The notes beneath the pieces are model-generated. The model made no database searches. It was given only the letters and a program-made list of their open reading frames with translations, and had not been told where the DNA came from. A DNA stretch of 16,933 nt, taken from assembly GCA_016206955.1 (NCBI GenBank), contig JACQQO010000030.1, positions 1-16,933 on the forward strand, read 5' to 3'. The stretch comes from Candidatus Omnitrophota bacterium (GTDB taxonomy: Bacteria > Omnitrophota > Omnitrophia > Omnitrophales > Danuiimicrobiaceae). The number at the start of each line of letters is the position of its first letter. Position 1 is the stretch's first letter. The translations under genes and the position numbers were made by a program. Of the stretch, positions 1 to 5,399 are shown piece after piece.

Positions 1-1062
1 ATTCCGTTCATAGGTGGGATAAGGAACATCTTTGGTGACTTTAACGCTAGCCACTTGATTGTTGAGAACCGTAATGCGAGGATTTGAAATCACCTTCGTA
101 TAAGCCCGCGTCCTCAACAACTGAAGAACGGCAGAGAAAGAACTAAAATCAAGTGTGCCCAGAGTAAATAAGTTGCCTCCACCTTGATTAGTGACAGCAA
201 CGGCAGGCCTCGGAAATGCGCTCGTATCAAAAGCGTTTGTAGAAACGGCAGTAGCAGTTTGGGGGAAAAACTTCCCAAAGACCGCTTCAAAAAAGCCGTG
301 ATCTTCAGACCGCCTCTCGGCCGGAAACGGTAAGGTTGTCGGCCGTTCAGCTCCCACTACGGTAACTCCAGGAGTCCAAGTAATGCCCAAATTTTCGCCT
401 TTTTGAAGCTGAGTTTTGACAATCTTTGAATCGATGTGAGCTTGAGGGGTACTCTTATCTAACTTTCTAATCACTTCCCTGATTTTGTAGAGATTGGTTG
501 GGATATCGGTGACCACTAACATGTTGGTCCTCGGGACCGACTTAATCCGTCCGCGCTCAGAGAGAATGTCTTTGATCGCGGTTTCCGCTTCCACCGCCGT
601 CGTATAATTTAGAATAAATGTTTCGGTTGCCAATTCCTCGGTTGAAAGATTTTCCTTCGTCGTGACGCGCACAATATTGCCCTCGCGCTCATAAACGTAT
701 CCATAGGTTCTCAAAACCACGTCCAAAGCTTTTTCCCAGGGAACGTCCTCCAAGCGAATCGTCACAGTCCCTTTTACTTCGGGGCCTGCCACAATATTCA
801 CTTGGCTCTTCAAACTCAAAATTCGTAGCACATTGCCGATATCCGCATCCTTGAAATCGATGCTGACATTTCCCGGAGCGGTTGTTGTCACTTGAACCGT
901 CGCTGCCTCCGGCGTCGTTACCTCCTCTGAAACTGGACTACTGCTAATGCCAGAGGGCGGGTTCTGCGCAAAAAGCAAGGTTGCGTTTAATAAACATGAA
1001 AGCGCAAATAAAAGGGCGCTTCCATAAGCAAACACTCCTTCATACGATTTACTGCGTTTCAT
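1..1062 (-). CDS. pilQ: Type IV pilus secretin PilQ, N-terminal 354 residues (runs off the window)
   Basis: PilQ forms the outer-membrane channel through which the pilus leaves the cell. I translated this open-ended frame from ATG at 1062; it stays open to base 1. Residues about 10-32 form a signal peptide, with likely cleavage after LLFA. Residues 66-135 match the secretin/TonB short N-terminal domain (VSIDFKDADIGNVLRIL). Residues 146-203 match a NolW/N1 domain (NMLVVTDIPTN). The start of the secretin core follows near 300-354 (SNPRITVLNNQVASVKV). The AMIN domains of larger PilQ proteins are absent. CAGGAG lies eight bases before the ATG and supports this start. It is the last visible gene of the pilMNOP-Q run, 40 bases after the pilP-like gene. 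The C-terminal barrel is outside the window. Function is confident; subunit interactions are known only from the family. Confidence 0.93.
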   Translation of the reverse strand, partial: MKRSKSYEGVFAYGSALLFALSCLLNATLLFAQNPPSGISSSPVSEEVTTPEAATVQVTTTAPGNVSIDFKDADIGNVLRILSLKSQVNIVAGPEVKGTVTIRLEDVPWEKALDVVLRTYGYVYEREGNIVRVTTKENLSTEELATETFILNYTTAVEAETAIKDILSERGRIKSVPRTNMLVVTDIPTNLYKIREVIRKLDKSTPQAHIDSKIVKTQLQKGENLGITWTPGVTVVGAERPTTLPFPAERRSEDHGFFEAVFGKFFPQTATAVSTNAFDTSAFPRPAVAVTNQGGGNLFTLGTLDFSSFSAVLQLLRTRAYTKVISNPRITVLNNQVASVKVTKDVPYPTYERN

Positions 1063-1102
1063 ATGATGCTCCTGAGTCCTTAAAAGACCCGTTCATCACG
1101 TT

Positions 1103-1489
1103 TTAGATTATCTTTTTTAAGTCCTCTTCTTCCTGACTCAAAACCACTTCCACAACTTCTCCGTCCTTATCGAAGATTGCTCGATTTTTCTCCACCTTTT
1201 TTAACAAAAAACCCTCTAAAGATTCGCCTTCACGAACAATTTCGCCATTGACAAGCGCGTAAGAATCGCCTTGGGCGTCTACAATCACTCCCTCAAGCCT
1301 TAATTCTCCTATTCCGAATCCGCCGCCCGTGTAACCCTCACCGACTGAAACAAAGGGGTCTCTTTTTCCGTGGCTATCATAAATGAATTCCTCGGCAAAT
1401 GCCACCGAAAATTTATACATCATTATCGCCAAACCAAAAATGAAAACCACAATCACGATTCTAAACTGGCATAAACATTTTAGGTTCAT
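1103..1489 (-). CDS. pilP: PilP-like inner-membrane pilus assembly protein (short, no lipobox)
   Basis: A 128-residue protein with one N-terminal hydrophobic segment (about 10-32, signal peptide or anchor). The motif GKRDPF (41-46) is typical of PilP and GspC-like periplasmic proteins. It is followed by a small beta domain of the PilP/GspC homology-region type (ELRLEGVIVDAQGDSYALVN). In the family, PilP links the PilN/PilO dimer to the PilQ secretin. Position between pilO and pilQ fits that role. Classical PilP is a lipoprotein; here Cys5 and Cys7 lie before the hydrophobic segment, so no lipobox is present, and the protein is shorter than usual. The ATG at 1489 lies inside the pilO 3' end (29-base overlap), preceded by GAGGT at good spacing. 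The name rests on position plus the RDPF motif, so assignment is probable rather than certain. Confidence 0.72.
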   Translation of the reverse strand: MNLKCLCQFRIVIVVFIFGLAIMMYKFSVAFAEEFIYDSHGKRDPFVSVGEGYTGGGFGIGELRLEGVIVDAQGDSYALVNGEIVREGESLEGFLLKKVEKNRAIFDKDGEVVEVVLSQEEEDLKKII

Positions 1490-2102
1490 TCTGTTTACCT
1501 CGTTTTAGAAATGCCGTGAGAACCAAGGTGGATTGATGTATCGTCGGCACCCGATCTCCTGCGGTTATTTCAAGCGTATGAACTGAGATATTCTTTGAAC
1601 CACGTTCTAAGCGATTGATAAAAGTGCCTAAATTGTGATAGGGCCCTTCGACGGCCAATTCGTAACTTAAAGTGGCATACATGATTGAGAATGGAGGAGG
1701 AAGCTCCAACGATTTAGCAGCCGGCCTTGAAGCACTGATTCGTACCCCCGAATCGGCTGCGATGTTAGATACAATTTCGATCAGATGATCTGCTTCCTCA
1801 AGCTCAAAAAATTGTTCTCTCGTTTTCTTAATCTTGGTTCCAAACATTTCTTTTTGTCTGGTCATTTCAGGAATCCTGGCAATTTTCGCGGTCGCGCGAA
1901 CGACTTTATCCTTCAGCAAATTGAGATCCCTGGCCATTTTCTGGTTATATAAAAAAAGAGGCAAAAAGAAAAAGAAAATAAATATCAAGAAGCCGCCCAC
2001 CATGATGAGGTTTTGGATTAACACTTTTCGATCAATGGATTCAATCTTGGTTTTTAGGCCTTTTAAAGAAAAGTTTGGGATCGCTATTTTTTTCAGGTTC
2101 AT
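1461..2102 (-). CDS. pilO: Type IV pilus inner-membrane alignment protein PilO
   Basis: A 213-residue bitopic membrane protein. It has a short cytoplasmic N-terminus with basic residues and one transmembrane helix (about 31-52, rich in Phe and Leu). A coiled-coil stretch follows (55-100), then a periplasmic ferredoxin-like domain including a segment typical of PilO (YHNLGTFINRLER). In the family, PilO pairs with PilN and connects the cytoplasmic PilM ring to PilP and PilQ. The start overlaps the pilN stop in the four-base ATGA arrangement at 2099-2102, so translation is likely coupled. The 3' end overlaps the pilP-like start by 29 bases. No oddity in length or reading frame. The name rests on topology, motif and gene order. 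Confidence 0.88.
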   Translation of the reverse strand: MNLKKIAIPNFSLKGLKTKIESIDRKVLIQNLIMVGGFLIFIFFFFLPLFLYNQKMARDLNLLKDKVVRATAKIARIPEMTRQKEMFGTKIKKTREQFFELEEADHLIEIVSNIAADSGVRISASRPAAKSLELPPPFSIMYATLSYELAVEGPYHNLGTFINRLERGSKNISVHTLEITAGDRVPTIHQSTLVLTAFLKRGKQNEPKMFMPV

Positions 2103-2725
2103 TTTTGCCCAAAACCTTCAGTGCGAAACGTGGCCGTGAATTGAATGGATTCAGATTTATTGGCTTCTGATTTTTGACTGCTTGTGACGACCGTGGCAAC
2201 GATCGGTTTCTTGGAATTCGGATTTGCTTGAGAAACGGGACTGGTCAATTGTTCCATTTGATCTTTAAGGCTGTTGATAAAATTTTGAATTTCAATCAGC
2301 CTGAGCCCGCCCGCGCCGCTCGCTTCCGCAAGCCCGCTTAAGATCAGCTGCATTTCTTTTTTGTTTCTTTCAAATTCAAGCTGATTCAACCAAACGCTTC
2401 TCGGAAGAAGATCGCTGGCTAAATTAAGGATCTTTGCCGTCTCAAGAGACGGATCGATAAAAGCGTCGTAAAAATCGACTTCGGAAATAATCGAAGCTCC
2501 AAGCTCACGTTCCAAATTATCCGCTTCAGCGCTTTTTTGAGCAATTGCTTTCCACTGCTTGTCATAGGATCGGTAGCCCTCGCGCAAGCGGATGTAAGCA
2601 AATAAATTGTAAAGAGAAAGCGATAAAAAAATGACAAATACAAAAAAAGCAATGAGCCGGTAGGGAACCCGGATTTTTTTTGTTTCTTTCGCTATTTTCT
2701 GAGGGTTTAAATTAATGAGAATCAT
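2099..2725 (-). CDS. pilN: Type IV pilus assembly protein PilN
   Basis: A 208-residue bitopic protein. The N-terminus MILINLNPQ is the conserved PilN tail that docks into PilM (INLNP motif, residues 3-8). A transmembrane helix follows (about 23-45), then a periplasmic PilN domain with WLNQLEFE and a coiled-coil-like region. It works with PilO as the inner-membrane arm of the alignment complex. The ATG at 2725 lies in the ATGAT copy that bounds the inserted element on this side. The base run just upstream (AGGTG then five bases) belongs to the element's end, not to native operon sequence. In the presumed ancestral arrangement this ATG overlapped the pilM stop as TAATG. The GIY-YIG gene now sits between pilM and pilN, which are normally adjacent. 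Confidence 0.9.
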   Translation of the reverse strand: MILINLNPQKIAKETKKIRVPYRLIAFFVFVIFLSLSLYNLFAYIRLREGYRSYDKQWKAIAQKSAEADNLERELGASIISEVDFYDAFIDPSLETAKILNLASDLLPRSVWLNQLEFERNKKEMQLILSGLAEASGAGGLRLIEIQNFINSLKDQMEQLTSPVSQANPNSKKPIVATVVTSSQKSEANKSESIQFTATFRTEGFGQK

Positions 2726-3057
2726 CCCACCACCTGCTTGACCCGCCGAAAGGCGGGCTCTTGAAAAGAGACAAGAGCGCGCTTCTTAAATAAGTTCATC
2801 ATTATAGGATTATGTTTCAATGCACGTTCTCGATTCTTAGCACTCTGTACACTTTGATATAACTCATAATTTATCAATTCCCAGGGACCTCGAGACCTCG
2901 TATAAGAACTCTTGCCTAAATTATGCTCTTGGAAACGACGATTTAAATCTGTCGTCCAACCTAAATAGAATCTACCTGTTTTTACGCTTCGAAGAAGATA
3001 AACATAAGCACAATTTAACAACGAAGCGCGCTCTTGACAAGCGGGTGGTGGGATCAT
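2722..3057 (-). CDS. Small GIY-YIG nuclease-domain protein encoded by the insertion
   Basis: A 111-residue single-domain protein of the UvrC-like GIY-YIG superfamily. The variant GIY motif is YVY (18-20) and the YIG motif is YLG (31-33). Expected active-site residues are present: Arg40/Arg41 in DLNRRFQEHN, His45, and Glu77 in the NRERALK helix. The first 16 residues (beginning MIPPPA) and the last 12 or so (ending KQVVG) are translated from the element's terminal repeats and are not part of the domain. The ATG comes from one ATGAT copy and overlaps the pilM stop (TAATG). The TGA comes from the other copy and overlaps the pilN ATG (ATGA). No Shine-Dalgarno sequence is seen, so expression probably depends on coupling to pilM. 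It has no evident pilus role. The best guess is a nuclease that mobilises the element; DNA-repair-like roles known for small GIY-YIG proteins are an alternative. Confidence 0.88.
   Translation of the reverse strand: MIPPPACQERASLLNCAYVYLLRSVKTGRFYLGWTTDLNRRFQEHNLGKSSYTRSRGPWELINYELYQSVQSAKNRERALKHNPIMMNLFKKRALVSFQEPAFRRVKQVVG
2726..2740. repeat. Terminal inverted repeat, pilN-side arm
   Basis: CCCACCACCTGCTTG on the plus strand. It pairs with 3038-3052 with a single mismatch at the tenth base (2735 against 3043). The outer nine bases are identical to both tips of the element at 16103-16195. Read on the coding strand it gives AGGTG five bases ahead of the pilN ATG. Confidence 0.88.
2731..2735 (-). 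promoter_or_regulatory. Element-borne ribosome binding site for pilN
   Basis: The coding strand reads AGGTG, then five bases (GTGGG), then the pilN ATG. AGGTG can pair with the CACCU of the 16S rRNA tail. The sequence belongs to the element's terminal repeat, so the insertion would supply pilN with a ribosome binding site in place of the pilM coding sequence that formerly preceded it. Confidence 0.5.
3038..3052. repeat. Terminal inverted repeat, pilM-side arm
   Basis: CAAGCGGGTGGTGGG on the plus strand, the partner of 2726-2740. On the coding strand it encodes the PPPAC residues at the start of the GIY-YIG frame. The ATGAT copy at 3053-3057 lies immediately outside it. Confidence 0.88.
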
Positions 3058-4145
3058 TAAGGTCGAATCGCAAGGCCGATGGAAACCGGTAGATAAGGAA
3101 TCAGCGCTTTCAAAGCTTCTTTATCTACCGTATCTTTAATCGTTAATTGGCTGGTTGGATCCCAGGTTTTAACCGGCAGCTCAATTTGTTTCTCAAGGGC
3201 TTCTTTCAGCATTGACAATTGCGAGAATCCGCCGGAGACATAGACCGTTTCAACGGCCGATGCGTTTTGATTCTGATTGTAATAATAATTAAAAGAAGAT
3301 TTAACTTCATGAAGCAGCCGCTCCAAACTTTCTTGAATGACGATCAATTGATCAGCATGGGCTGCCTGAGGGCCGTGCTCGATTTTAAAGGCTTCCTCCT
3401 CTGAAATATTAAGCTTTCGTCTCAGGATTTCGGCCAAATCATGGCCGCCGAAAGCAATATCGCGTGAGAATGCAAGCCTTCCTTTCTCTAAAATGGCGAG
3501 TGTACTATCCACGGCACCAAAATCGATTAAAGCAAGGGAACGGCCTTTGAGTTCCGGATTGGAATGTTCAAACGCATTCACGAGAGCAGAAAGGTCAAGA
3601 TCCACTGCCTTGAGTTTGAGTTCAGCGGCTTGAGCAAGCTCAATCAATTTATTGACATCTGTTTTTCTGGCGGCAACTAAAATCACCTGCATCGTATCGG
3701 CGCTTTCTCCTCCGCCAACCGTTGGAGATTCAAAAATATGATAATCAATCACGACTTCCGAAATCGTGAAAGGTAAATATTTTTCGGCCTCGAATTGAAT
3801 GGAACTTGCAAAGTCAGCTCGGTTCATTTTCGGGAACGACAGAAAACGAACCACAATGCCCTGCCCTTTCAGCGAAGCGTTGACTTGTTTGGACTCAAAT
3901 TTGGCTTCTTGAACGAGATCTTTGATTTGATTCTCAAGAGGCTTATTTTTGATCAACTCTTTGTGAATCACACGTTCTAAAATAAGCTGCTCGCCATTAA
4001 AAGATACTTCACAGGCCGTTAGACTAGAGCGGCCGATGTTGAGCCCAATTTGACGTTTGACTTGATTCTCTGGAGCTGATTGATCTAAAAGAAAGGAAAG
4101 CGATTTGGAGGCCAAAGCTGAAAGCTTTTGGATTTGAATTTTCAT
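3057..4145 (-). CDS. pilM: Type IV pilus assembly actin-like ATPase PilM
   Basis: A 362-residue cytoplasmic protein of the FtsA/MreB actin fold. Phosphate-1 loop: IGLNIGRSSL (33-42). The 1C-type region spans about 95-140. Phosphate-2 loop: LIDFGAVDSTLAIL (206-219), followed by RDIAFGG. Adenosine motif: YVSGGFSQL (302-310). In the family PilM binds ATP, forms the cytoplasmic ring and holds the PilN N-terminal tail, which is also conserved here. The gene opens the pilM-N-O-P-Q run, just after a terminator and beside a possible promoter. A weak AAGAG abuts the ATG, so initiation may be modest. Its TAA stop (3059-3057) overlaps the ATG of the inserted GIY-YIG gene as TAATG; before insertion the same stop probably overlapped pilN. 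Confidence 0.92.
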   Translation of the reverse strand: MKIQIQKLSALASKSLSFLLDQSAPENQVKRQIGLNIGRSSLTACEVSFNGEQLILERVIHKELIKNKPLENQIKDLVQEAKFESKQVNASLKGQGIVVRFLSFPKMNRADFASSIQFEAEKYLPFTISEVVIDYHIFESPTVGGGESADTMQVILVAARKTDVNKLIELAQAAELKLKAVDLDLSALVNAFEHSNPELKGRSLALIDFGAVDSTLAILEKGRLAFSRDIAFGGHDLAEILRRKLNISEEEAFKIEHGPQAAHADQLIVIQESLERLLHEVKSSFNYYYNQNQNASAVETVYVSGGFSQLSMLKEALEKQIELPVKTWDPTSQLTIKDTVDKEALKALIPYLPVSIGLAIRP

Positions 4146-4167
4146 CTCTTGAGCAGACTGTTAAGGT

Positions 4168-4197
4168 AAGATAACAAATCCCAAGCAAAATTGCCAA
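4168..4197 (-). promoter_or_regulatory. Possible sigma70-type promoter for the pilM operon
   Basis: The coding strand reads TTGGCA (4197-4192), an 18-base spacer, then TATCTT (4173-4168). That is 5/6 and 4/6 matches to the -35 and -10 consensus. It lies directly downstream of the pilin-gene terminator and leaves a leader of about 20 bases before the pilM ATG. The position makes sense because the terminator would otherwise isolate pilM from upstream promoters. Sequence-only call. Confidence 0.45.
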
Positions 4198-4199
4198 CT

Positions 4200-4235
4200 A
4201 AAAAACAACCTACCCGCTCTTGGAACGGGTAGGTT
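4200..4235 (-). terminator. Rho-independent terminator after the pilin gene
   Basis: A perfect 10-bp stem (AACCTACCCG at 4207-4216 with its complement at 4226-4235) encloses a 9-base loop. On the minus strand it is followed by G and six T residues (4205-4200). It lies 25 bases past the pilin stop codon. It should end most pilin transcripts and keep high pilin expression from spilling into pilM-Q. Confidence 0.85.
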
Positions 4236-4259
4236 TCGAAACTCACAAGCCAGAATAAT

Positions 4260-4730
4260 TTATTGATTGACCGGGTTACCACCACAAGCTGTTCCAGCTG
4301 CATAAGCTTGTCCGGCAGCGACGCCGCCAATCATAACACGTAGAACACCTGTTTGATCAACGCAATATCTATTCACTGATTGGTTAGCAATCTCGGTAGC
4401 CTGCATCGTATATTGGGCGGTTCCAACTTGCACGTAATTGAATGTGTGGCCGTGTTTTACCGCTCCCTCAACCCACGTTGCATCCAAATAGGGAGGGTTC
4501 GCTCCTGTCATATTCGCAAGCGTACCATATGCGGCGGGCTGTTGAGCCGCTCGAAAACTCTCTGAGGCTGTGCTAAACGCCCGTAAATCACCCTGAACTG
4601 CACTGTCATTGGAGTTGATCCTCGCACGAAGAAGGTTAGGAATCGCGATTGCGGCCAAAAGGCCAATGATCGCAACCACGATCATAATTTCAACGAGCGT
4701 AAATCCCTTTTTCCCGATTCTGATTTTCAT
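4260..4730 (-). CDS. pilA: Type IV pilin, probable major subunit (class III leader)
   Basis: A 156-residue prepilin. The leader MKIRIGKKG is cleaved by prepilin peptidase between Gly9 and Phe10. The following helix has Glu14 (mature position +5) and the usual IPNLLRARINSND segment. The globular part ends with a Cys123-Cys149 pair, likely the disulfide of the D-region. I chose the ATG at 4730 over the in-frame ATG at 4757: it gives a normal leader and is preceded by GGAGG eight bases upstream. It has its own sigma54-like promoter and its own strong terminator, which single it out as the highly expressed subunit. The calling of 'major' is inferred from this arrangement. It belongs with the pseudopilin-like pilins seen in deep-branching diderms, so filament type (pilus or pseudopilus) is not settled. 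Confidence 0.9.
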   Translation of the reverse strand: MKIRIGKKGFTLVEIMIVVAIIGLLAAIAIPNLLRARINSNDSAVQGDLRAFSTASESFRAAQQPAAYGTLANMTGANPPYLDATWVEGAVKHGHTFNYVQVGTAQYTMQATEIANQSVNRYCVDQTGVLRVMIGGVAAGQAYAAGTACGGNPVNQ

Positions 4731-4780
4731 GTTCAATTCCTCCATTCTAAAAGTCATTTTCTTTTATGCCGTTAACATTC

Positions 4781-4796
4781 ATCAAAAACCATGCCA
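4781..4796 (-). promoter_or_regulatory. Sigma54 (-24/-12) promoter for the pilin gene
   Basis: The coding strand reads TGGCATG, four bases, then TTGAT. The consensus is TGGCACG-N4-TTGC(A/T): 6/7 and 4/5 matches, with the invariant GG and the correct 10-base distance to the -12 dinucleotide, which is GA instead of GC. Transcription would start near 4769, giving a leader of about 40 bases that contains the GGAGG ribosome site. PilR, encoded next door, carries the GAFTGA loop needed to activate sigma54 polymerase. Confidence 0.65.
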
Positions 4797-4931
4797 CAAC
4801 ACGAATCCACAAAATAAAAACCGCAACCCATTTAAAATAAACGACTTATACCTATACCCACTTTCATCATTTTTGCCCTAGCACTTGCGCCTATGTAAAA
4901 ATATTTCAGAGTTGTAAAAATTTTTTTACGG

Positions 4932-5399
4932 CTAACCCGTGATGGCGGTTCCGCCGGGAGGACAAGCTGTACCATCTGCAGCAATCGTAGCTGCATCGTA
5001 AATGTAAATCACATTGGCCGTATCAGTGCAATAACTCCTAACGCCTGTGTAATTTGCTGTTTTAGGAACAGCGGTGGCGGTATAGGTCTCCCCTCCATTT
5101 GCATTGGCTAAACTGAAGAGATAACCAGATTTTTCGCCGCCTTCAAGACCTCCGCCCAAATAAGTAGAGCCCATTGCGGCAAGAGAAACTGGATAAGCTC
5201 CTGTGGTACTTCGATAAGAAACGCAAGCGCTTTGAATGGTTCTTAAAGCTCCTTTTGCACCTCCTTCATTTCCTTGAACTCTTGCAGCAAGATAGCTTGA
5301 CGTTGTGATGGCAACCACAAGCCCAATGATGACAAGAACAATGATCAGCTCAATTAAAGTGAACCCTAAAGCGTAGATTTTGTTATCTTTTTTAACCAT
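4932..5399 (-). CDS. Type IV pilin-like protein, probably a second or minor pilin
   Basis: A 155-residue prepilin from ATG at 5399. The leader MVKKDNKIYALG ends at Gly12; Phe13 begins FTLIELIIVLVIIG, with Glu17 at mature +5. The globular domain has Cys59, Cys124 and Cys146; the last two resemble the C-terminal pair of the neighbouring pilin. An in-frame ATG at 5420 would lengthen the leader to 19 residues with acidic and aromatic residues and has no ribosome site, so 5399 is preferred. That ATG overlaps the pilR stop within ATGGTTAA, implying coupling to pilR. Unlike the pilin at 4260 it shows no promoter or strong terminator of its own, only a short AT palindrome downstream. It may be a minor pilin or an alternative subunit made at lower level. 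Confidence 0.85.
   Translation of the reverse strand: MVKKDNKIYALGFTLIELIIVLVIIGLVVAITTSSYLAARVQGNEGGAKGALRTIQSACVSYRSTTGAYPVSLAAMGSTYLGGGLEGGEKSGYLFSLANANGGETYTATAVPKTANYTGVRSYCTDTANVIYIYDAATIAADGTACPPGGTAITG

Larger units (their letters stand above)
2721..3057 (-). mobile_element. 327-bp insertion carrying a GIY-YIG gene, with terminal inverted repeats and ATGAT target duplication
   Basis: The element proper is 2726-3052. Its ends are a 15-bp inverted repeat with one mismatch (2726-2740 against 3038-3052; CCCACCACC at the tip). A second, perfect 14-bp inverted repeat lies inside (2772-2785 against 3023-3036; CAAGAGCGCGCTTC). The pilN-side end also holds two small hairpins: CCCGCC-GAAA-GGCGGG (2742-2757) and CTCTT-GAA-AAGAG (2758-2770). 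On the coding strand ATGAT flanks both sides (2721-2725 and 3053-3057), read as a 5-bp target duplication. Removing the element and one ATGAT restores a pilM-TAATG-pilN junction. A second element with the same tips and flanks is at 16103-16195. No DDE, HUH or tyrosine recombinase is encoded; the GIY-YIG protein is the only candidate enzyme. Structure is seen directly; mobility is inferred. Confidence 0.82.

Noticed and set aside
2721..3057. Reading the flanks as part of a longer inverted repeat (ATCATCCCACCACC at both ends) instead of a target duplication.
   Set aside because: On one strand the flanks are ATGAT and ATGAT, the same direction; as an inverted repeat they would mismatch at the third base. 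The element at 16103-16195 shows the same direct, not inverted, flanks.
2721..3057. Interpreting the GIY-YIG insertion as an IS200/IS605 or REP-associated (HUH) transposon.
   Set aside because: The encoded protein has GIY-YIG residues and none of the HUH or catalytic Tyr motifs, and those elements do not make target duplications. Only the hairpin ends are reminiscent.
4914..4929. AT-only palindrome GTAAAAATTTTTTTAC after the minor pilin as a terminator.
   Set aside because: The stem is almost all A-T with a two-base loop and would be unstable. It might have a weak effect, but I would not annotate it.
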